A DNA stretch of 18,748 nucleotides from JAAAPF01 sp964481035. Its GTDB lineage: Bacteria; Pseudomonadota; Alphaproteobacteria; Geminicoccales; Geminicoccaceae. The notes beneath the pieces are model-generated. The model had not been told where the DNA came from and made no database searches. It saw only the letters and a program-made list of their open reading frames with translations. Of the stretch, positions 14,325 to 18,748 are shown in pieces. The stretch is taken from the NCBI GenBank assembly GCA_964481035.1, contig CAYZSE010000066.1:1-18748 (forward strand), in the 5' to 3' direction. Both the position numbers and the translations under genes were made by a program. Position 1 is the first letter of the stretch. Every line of letters starts with the position of its first letter.

Positions 14325-15549
14325 TCTTGAGCGCACGGCGGTCGAGGTGGCGCTCGATCTCGGCGAGGTCGATGCCCTCGGCGGCGAGGCGTGCGAGGGT
14401 GAAGAAGAGGACGTCGGCGGCTTCGTGGACGACGTGCTCGCGTTCGGTGGCCTCGTTGAGCTCGGCCGCCTCCTCGGTGAGCTTGGCAGCGAGCAGGCCG
14501 GGGTCGGCGAGGAGCCTCGCCGTGTAGGAGCCGGCGGGTGCTCGGGCCTTTCTGGCCTGGAGGGTCCGCATGAGCGCGCCGAGGCCCCGATCGGGGCCGA
14601 AGCAGGTGCGCTGGTCGAGATGGCAGAAGCCCCGGCCCCGTTGACGCACCAAGAAGCGGACGCTGTCGCGGTCGCAGTCGGGATCGACCCGCAGAAGTTC
14701 CTGCACGGCACCCGAGCTCTCGCCCTTGCGCCACAGCCCGCGCGAGCGCGAGCGGTAGATGCCGCGACGCTCGGCGACCGCGGCGGCGATGCTCTCGCGG
14801 CTCGAGTAGACGAGGCCGAGTGCGGTGCCCTGCTCGTCGACCACCACGGTCGGGATCAGCCCGTCCGGCCGGTCGGAGCGCAGGGGTGCGGCGATGGCGG
14901 CACCGAGGTCCATGTGGCCGCGATAGAGCGCCATGCCGACCTGGGCGTCGGCGCCGATCGCGTCGAGGTCGCGGATCTCCTCGACCTCGGTGACACCGCC
15001 GGCGATGGTGACCCTCGCCTCACCCGCCGCCTCGACGATCGCCTTGGCGAAGGCGAGGTCGGTGCCGCCCATGCGGCCCTCGCGTTCGACGAAGGTGACG
15101 AGAAAGCCGCCGACGAGCTCCTTGAGCTCGGCGAGGCGCTCCAGCACCCGCCGGCCGGTGCGCTGCGTCCAGCCCTCGACCACGACCTCGCCGTCGCGCG
15201 CGTCGAGCGCGGCGACCAGGCGCTCGCGCGGCAGCCCGGCGAGCAGCTCCGGCGTGGCGGCGGTGCCGATGATGATCCTCGCAGCACCGGCGTCGAGCCA
15301 GGCGGTCGCCGCCGCCTGCGAGCGGATGCCGCCGCCGACGCGGCAGGGGAAGTCGCGGATCAACCTCTCGATCAGGGCGCGGTTCGAGCCCTTGTTCATC
15401 GCCGCGTCGAGGTCGATGACGGCGAGCTCGCCCGCGACCGCGAAGCGCTCAGCGATGGGCCGCGGGTCGCCGGCCGCGATCTCGAGGGTCTCGCCGCCGA
15501 CGAGCTGGACCGCTTGGCCGCCCTGGAGGTCGATCGAGGGGATGATCAT
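14308..15549 (-). CDS. hisA: Trifunctional histidine biosynthesis fusion: HisA (ProFAR isomerase) - HisI (cyclohydrolase) - HisE (pyrophosphohydrolase)
   Basis: A 413-residue fusion. Residues 1-225 are a HisA barrel: IPSIDLQGGQAVQL with Asp7, the phosphate loop VGGGIR, LDARDG with Asp116, the loop TFVEREGRMGGTD and the second phosphate loop IAGGV. Residues 226-320 are HisI: SRSRGLWRKGESSG (267-280), DCDRD (291-295) and the zinc cysteines in CHLDQRTCF (309-317). Residues 322-413 are HisE: SYTARLL, KLTEEAAEL (356-364) and HEAADVLFF (375-383). The protein would carry steps 2, 3 and 4 of histidine synthesis, and key residues of all three domains are present. The HisI-HisE part, including DRPDGLIPTVVVDE and LGLVYSSRES, reads like fungal HIS4. 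The ATG start overlaps the hisF stop as ATGA. The end overlaps the convergent membrane protein gene by 17 bases. Confidence 0.9.
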   Translation of the reverse strand: MIIPSIDLQGGQAVQLVGGETLEIAAGDPRPIAERFAVAGELAVIDLDAAMNKGSNRALIERLIRDFPCRVGGGIRSQAAATAWLDAGAARIIIGTAATPELLAGLPRERLVAALDARDGEVVVEGWTQRTGRRVLERLAELKELVGGFLVTFVEREGRMGGTDLAFAKAIVEAAGEARVTIAGGVTEVEEIRDLDAIGADAQVGMALYRGHMDLGAAIAAPLRSDRPDGLIPTVVVDEQGTALGLVYSSRESIAAAVAERRGIYRSRSRGLWRKGESSGAVQELLRVDPDCDRDSVRFLVRQRGRGFCHLDQRTCFGPDRGLGALMRTLQARKARAPAGSYTARLLADPGLLAAKLTEEAAELNEATEREHVVHEAADVLFFTLARLAAEGIDLAEIERHLDRRALKITRRG

Positions 15550-16298
15550 CGCCGCACCCGCACGCCCATCGCCGCCAGCTCCTCCTTGATCGCCGCCACG
15601 GTGGTCTCGTCGTCGTGGAAGATGGACGCTGCCAGCACCGCATCGGCACCGGCTTCGAAGGCGTCGGCGAGGTGGCGGGCGTTGGCGGCACCGCCCGACG
15701 CGATGACCGGCAGGCGGCTCGCCTCGGCCACCGCCTTGGTGAGCGGCAGGTCGTAACCCTCGCGGGTGCCGTCGCGGTCCCAGCTCGTCACCAGCAGCTC
15801 GCCGGCGCCGAGCTCGGCGACGCGCCTGGCCCAGACGACGGCATCGAGGCCGGTGCCCTCGCGGCCGCCCTTGATCAGCACCTCGAAGCGGCCGCCGCGC
15901 CAAGCGGCGTCGATGGCGACGACGGCGCACTGGCTGCCGAAGCGCTCGGCGATGAGGCGGACCAGCTCGGGCTCGGCGACGGCAGCGGTGTTGATCGAGA
16001 CCTTGTCGGCGCCGGCGTCGAGAAAGGCCGCCGCATCCTCGATCCGCCGCACCCCGCCGCCGACCGTGAGCGGGATCGAGAGCCCGGCGCGCACCCGCTC
16101 GACGACCTCGAGGCCGTGCGCGCGGCCTTCGGGCGTCGCGGAGACGTCGAGGATGACGATCTCGTCGGCGCCTTGCTGCTCGTAGAGCCACGCCCGCTCG
16201 GCCGGATCGCCCGCGTCCCTCAGGCCCTGGAACCTGACGCCCTTGACGATGCGCCCGTCGGCGACGTCGAGGCAGGGGATGATTCGCGCCGTCAACAT
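15546..16298 (-). CDS. hisF: Imidazole glycerol phosphate synthase cyclase subunit HisF
   Basis: A 250-residue (beta/alpha)8 barrel, the normal HisF length. Both catalytic aspartates are present: Asp11 in IIPCLDVADGRIVKGV and Asp130 in VAIDAAWRGG. The phosphate loops TVGGGVR and IASGGA and the segment TSWDRDGTREGYDLPL are standard. With HisH it converts PRFAR and ammonia from glutamine to imidazole glycerol phosphate and AICAR. It overlaps hisH by seven bases and the hisA fusion by four (ATGA). Order H-F-A places the two synthase subunits together. Confidence 0.97.
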   Translation of the reverse strand: MLTARIIPCLDVADGRIVKGVRFQGLRDAGDPAERAWLYEQQGADEIVILDVSATPEGRAHGLEVVERVRAGLSIPLTVGGGVRRIEDAAAFLDAGADKVSINTAAVAEPELVRLIAERFGSQCAVVAIDAAWRGGRFEVLIKGGREGTGLDAVVWARRVAELGAGELLVTSWDRDGTREGYDLPLTKAVAEASRLPVIASGGAANARHLADAFEAGADAVLAASIFHDDETTVAAIKEELAAMGVRVRR

Positions 16299-16876
16299 GC
16301 GAGCCACGCCTCCAGGATGGCGCGGCCGTAGCCGCTCGAGAGCTCCGGGTGGAACTGGCAGCCGATGACGTTGCCGCGCTCGATGGCGGCGACGAACGGG
16401 CCGTCGTGCCCGGCTGTGGCCACGTTCCAGCCCGGCGCCTCGGTCGCCCGGTAGCTGTTCGCGAAATAGGCGAAGCCCGGCCGCAGGAAGCGGCCCTCGC
16501 CCTCGACCTCGTTCCAGCCGAACTGCGGCACCCGGACCCGATCGGAGAAGCGGCCGACCTTCGCCTCGACGATGCCCAGCCCCGCCACCCCGGGGCTCTC
16601 CGCGCTCGCCTCGAACAAGAGCTGGTGGCCGACGCAGATCGCCATGGTCGGGCGGTCGGCGGCGATCCGCGCGATCAGCGCGTCGCCGGCACCCGTCTCG
16701 CGCAGGCTCACCATGGCCGCGCCGAAGGCGCCGACGCCCGGCAGAAAGACGTGCCGTGCGGCGCCGATCGCCTCGGGCGCGCCGGTGACCTTGGTCGCGT
16801 GACCGAGCCGTCGAAAGGCGGCGCGGACGGAGGCGAGGTTGGCGGTTCCCGTCGGCACGACGACGACGGCGCTCAA
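16292..16876 (-). CDS. hisH: Imidazole glycerol phosphate synthase glutaminase subunit HisH
   Basis: A 194-residue class I glutamine amidotransferase with the triad Cys81 (AICVGHQLLF), His176 and Glu178 (QFHPELSS), plus LPGVGAFG and VPQFGWNEVEG. It supplies ammonia to HisF. Several usually conserved positions differ. The N-terminal DYGxGN is PTGTANL, the oxyanion-strand GIC is AIC, PHMGWN is PQFGWN, and the YFVHSY stretch is YFANSY. The triad is complete, so an active enzyme is expected. The start is TTG 16876, overlapping the hisB stop as TTGA. Confidence 0.95.
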   Translation of the reverse strand: MSAVVVVPTGTANLASVRAAFRRLGHATKVTGAPEAIGAARHVFLPGVGAFGAAMVSLRETGAGDALIARIAADRPTMAICVGHQLLFEASAESPGVAGLGIVEAKVGRFSDRVRVPQFGWNEVEGEGRFLRPGFAYFANSYRATEAPGWNVATAGHDGPFVAAIERGNVIGCQFHPELSSGYGRAILEAWLAC

Positions 16877-17472
16877 ACGAGGAGCCCCTTGGTGCTCGGG
16901 ATCTCATCGCCGTCCGCCGCCACCGCCTGGCGCAGGGCGAGGGCCAGGGCCTTGAAGGCGGCCTCGACCCGATGGTGGTCGTTGTCGCCGCGGAGCACGT
17001 CGACGTGCAGCGCCATGCGCGCGGTCGTGGCGAGCGAGACGAAGACATGCGTCAGGTTCTCGGACGCCACGTGGCCGATGGCGTCGCGATGCAGGCCCAG
17101 ACCCACCACCGCGCACGGCCGGCCGGAGAGGTCGACGACGACCCGGGCGAGGGCCTCGTCCAAGGGCGCGTAGGCGTGGGCGAAGCGGCGGATGCCGCGA
17201 CGGTCGCCGAGCGCTTCGAAGAGCGCCTGGCCGAGCGCGAGGGCGACGTCCTCGCAGGTGTGGTGGTCGTCGACCTCGAGGTCGCCCTCGCAGCGCAGCT
17301 CGAGGTCGAGCCGGCCGTGCTTGGCGAGTGCGGTGAGCATGTGGTCGAGAAAGCCGAGGCCGGTATCGATCTGGGCGCGGCCGGTGCCGTCGAGGGCGAG
17401 CGCGAGCTCGATCCGGGTCTCGGAGGTCGCCCGCTCGACGACCGCGGTGCGGGGCGGGATGTCGTCGGTCAC
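16873..17472 (-). CDS. hisB: Imidazoleglycerol-phosphate dehydratase HisB
   Basis: A 199-residue monofunctional dehydratase with no histidinol-phosphatase domain. The manganese-binding motifs GFLDHMLTALAKHG (residues 40-53) and DDHHTCED (68-75) are present. Their second-repeat counterparts RGDNDHHRVEAAFKALALAL and HVASENLTHVF are also seen. It converts imidazole glycerol phosphate to imidazole acetol phosphate. The GTG start overlaps the hisG stop as GTGA and its stop overlaps the hisH TTG. Confidence 0.97.
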   Translation of the reverse strand: MTDDIPPRTAVVERATSETRIELALALDGTGRAQIDTGLGFLDHMLTALAKHGRLDLELRCEGDLEVDDHHTCEDVALALGQALFEALGDRRGIRRFAHAYAPLDEALARVVVDLSGRPCAVVGLGLHRDAIGHVASENLTHVFVSLATTARMALHVDVLRGDNDHHRVEAAFKALALALRQAVAADGDEIPSTKGLLV

Positions 17473-18320
17473 GGCACGATCTGGGCGAGCTGGAAGACCA
17501 CGATGTCGGCACCGCCCGCCTCCTTGATCCGCAGGATCAGCGTCGGCAGCTCGGCGCGGGGGACCGCCGCCTTGACCGCGTAGCCCGCGCCGCCGGCGAG
17601 CGTGGCGACGGTCGGCTGGCCCATGCCCGGCAGCACGGCAACGACCGCCTCGAGCCGGTCGGCCGGCACGTTGGCCTCGATCATCACCCGGCGTCGGGCG
17701 TCGAGGACCGAGCGGCAGAGCAGCGTGAAGTGCTCGATGCGGCGCCGCTTCGCCGGCTGCTCGAGCGCCTGGGGCGAGGCGTAGAGCCGGGTCGAGCTCT
17801 CCATCAGCGTGGCGAAGATGTGGAGGCCGTTGGCCCTGAGCGTCTCGCCGGTCGCGGTGTTGTCGACGACGCAGTCGGCGTCCTCGGGCGGGAAGACCTC
17901 GGTGGCGCCGTAGGCGTGCACGATCCAGCCGGCGAAGCCCTCGCGCGCGAGCCAGGCCGTCGTCAGCGCCTGGTACTCGGTGGCGACGCGAAAGCGCGGG
18001 CCCGTCGGATCGAACTCGGGAGCGCCGGCGGCCACGATCTTGACCGGGTCGAGGCGCGTGTCGAGCAGCTCGACCAGCTCGAAGCCCAGCTCGGCCACCC
18101 AGTCGGCACCGGCGAAGCCGAGGTCGCGCGAGCCGACGTGCAGCATCTCGGCGACGTTCTGCGGCTTCAAGAGCTTGGCCTCGAAGCCTTCGAGCGAGAG
18201 CTGCGGGCGGTAGCCACGGCGGCCGAAGGTGAGCCGAATGCCGGCGTCGTGCAGAAGTTCCAGCACCTGCTCCTGCATGCGGCCCTTCGGCAGGCCGAGG
18301 CGGATGGTCGAAGGCTCCAA
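17469..18320 (-). CDS. hisG: ATP phosphoribosyltransferase HisG, long form
   Basis: A 283-residue protein performing the committed first step of histidine synthesis. The N-terminus IRLGLPKGRMQEQVLELL, DLGFAGADWVAELG, and the PRPP-binding loop VVDNTATGETLRANGL are typical. After about residue 210 it carries the extra domain of long-form HisG (VLPGMGQPTVATLAGGAGYAVKA and the final ADIVVFQLAQI), which binds histidine and makes HisZ unnecessary. TTG 18320 is the chosen start. The first ATG, at codon 15, would cut off the essential first strand, and no other suitable codon sits between. A weak GGA precedes it. It is the first his gene of the operon seen here and overlaps hisB as GTGA. Confidence 0.93.
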   Translation of the reverse strand: MEPSTIRLGLPKGRMQEQVLELLHDAGIRLTFGRRGYRPQLSLEGFEAKLLKPQNVAEMLHVGSRDLGFAGADWVAELGFELVELLDTRLDPVKIVAAGAPEFDPTGPRFRVATEYQALTTAWLAREGFAGWIVHAYGATEVFPPEDADCVVDNTATGETLRANGLHIFATLMESSTRLYASPQALEQPAKRRRIEHFTLLCRSVLDARRRVMIEANVPADRLEAVVAVLPGMGQPTVATLAGGAGYAVKAAVPRAELPTLILRIKEAGGADIVVFQLAQIVP

Positions 18321-18357
18321 GGGGTCGGTTCCACGGCCACGAGCGAACAGGGCCGTT

Positions 18358-18386
18358 CGTATAGAGCGGCTAGGCCACCGGAACAA
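18358..18386 (-). promoter_or_regulatory. Candidate sigma-70-type promoter of the his operon
   Basis: On the minus strand TTGTTC (18386-18381) and TATACG (18363-18358) are separated by exactly 17 bases in the only gap before hisG. Transcription would begin near 18351, about 30 bases before the TTG start. Each box matches the consensus only partly (three and four of six), but TATA sequences are rare in this DNA. The short leader leaves no room for a his attenuator. Confidence 0.4.
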
Positions 18387-18411
18387 GGCGCCCCGCAGAA
18401 GGGGATCGAGC

Positions 18412-18748
18412 TCAGGCGTAGGTCGGCTGCTCGTCCTCCGCGCTGCCCTTGATGCCCGAGACCGCCTCGACATGGGTGTCGGCGCCCGCGGGCACGACGA
18501 AGTCGGCGGCGTCCGCGGCGAGCAGGCTCGCGGGCGGCGCCGGGTCGAGCGCCGGCGCGTCGGCCGTCGTGAAGGCCGCGAGCGGATCGGCCGGCGCGGC
18601 GGACTCGGTGAGGAACTGCTCGAGGACGTCGTCGAGCGGCAGGCGCTCGCCCTGCTGGAAGGCCGCGCGCATCTCCTCGACCGCCGCGAGGAGCGCGGCG
18701 TGGCCGACGCTGGCATCGTCCGCGAGCACCTCGAAGGTCGCCTCGCCG
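18412..18748 (-). CDS. Hypothetical protein, C-terminal fragment (5' end outside window)
   Basis: The last 111 residues of an unrecognised protein; the frame is open through the right edge, so the real start lies outside. The visible part begins with a helical stretch (GHAALLAAVEEMRAAFQQGERLPLDDVLEQFL). It then becomes a long Ala/Pro/Asp-rich, probably disordered and acidic tail ending DEQPTYA. I see no motif that fixes a family. A GTG at 18729 is in frame, but nothing favours it as a start. It lies about 90 bases ahead of hisG on the same strand, with a promoter-like element between, so it need not belong to the his operon. Confidence 0.6.
   Translation of the reverse strand, partial: GEATFEVLADDASVGHAALLAAVEEMRAAFQQGERLPLDDVLEQFLTESAAPADPLAAFTTADAPALDPAPPASLLAADAADFVVPAGADTHVEAVSGIKGSAEDEQPTYA

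Noticed and set aside
18391..18404. CCCC-TTCTGC-GGGG stem after the partial right-edge gene as a terminator
   Set aside because: Four base pairs and no T run are too little to call.
1..18748. Mobile element, prophage, CRISPR array or tRNA-borne island
   Set aside because: Reading both strands I found no transposase, integrase, direct-repeat array or tRNA-like cloverleaf; gene spacing and codon style look uniform.

Overview
This is a GC-rich, tightly packed bacterial chromosomal window. A C-P lyase operon carrying DUF1045, together with the gene style, fits an alphaproteobacterium (perhaps Rhodospirillales-like or an uncultured relative); this is an inference, as no marker gene fixes the taxon. 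Neighbouring genes commonly share 4-base start/stop overlaps (ATGA, GTGA, TTGA), and GTG and TTG starts are frequent. I see no tRNA, rRNA, CRISPR array, insertion sequence or prophage. The longest stretch without a gene is only about 100 bases.

Layout. (1) 1-1071, plus: the 3' part of an ftsH-type membrane AAA+ protease. (2) 4267-1115, minus: a three-gene operon of gamma-glutamyltransferase, a flavodoxin-like protein and a FAD/NAD oxidoreductase of the family usually fused to selenophosphate synthetase. A two-domain sulfurtransferase (4369-5220) is divergent from it. (3) 13003-5202, minus: a phosphonate C-P lyase operon in the order phnG-phnH-phnI-DUF429-phnJ-phnK-phnL-(shortened phnM-like)-phnM-DUF1045. 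(4) 13096-14324, plus: the divergent regulator phnF (GntR/HutC type) and a coupled small membrane protein (DUF6653-like). (5) 18320-14308, minus: a histidine operon hisG-hisB-hisH-hisF-hisA/I/E, whose last gene is a three-domain fusion. A fragment of an unrecognised gene runs off the right edge.

How the genes work together. PhnG/H/I/J with PhnK (and probably PhnL) convert alkylphosphonates plus ATP to ribosyl-5-triphosphate phosphonates. PhnM removes pyrophosphate, and the radical SAM enzyme PhnJ cleaves the C-P bond. The phnG/phnF intergenic region carries a perfect TGTCTAGACA palindrome, a good GntR/HutC operator that overlaps the first phnG codons. It also carries a near-consensus Pho box pointing at phnG, which suggests control by both phosphate starvation and PhnF. 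No phnN, phnP or phosphonate transporter is in the window. The his operon supplies HisG, B, H, F, A, I and E; hisC and hisD are absent here.

Most unusual points: a DUF429 (predicted RNase H-like fold) gene spliced between phnI and phnJ; a second, internally shortened phnM-like frame coupled at both ends; and a HisA-HisI-HisE fusion whose HisI-HisE part reads like fungal HIS4 rather than a standard bacterial HisIE.
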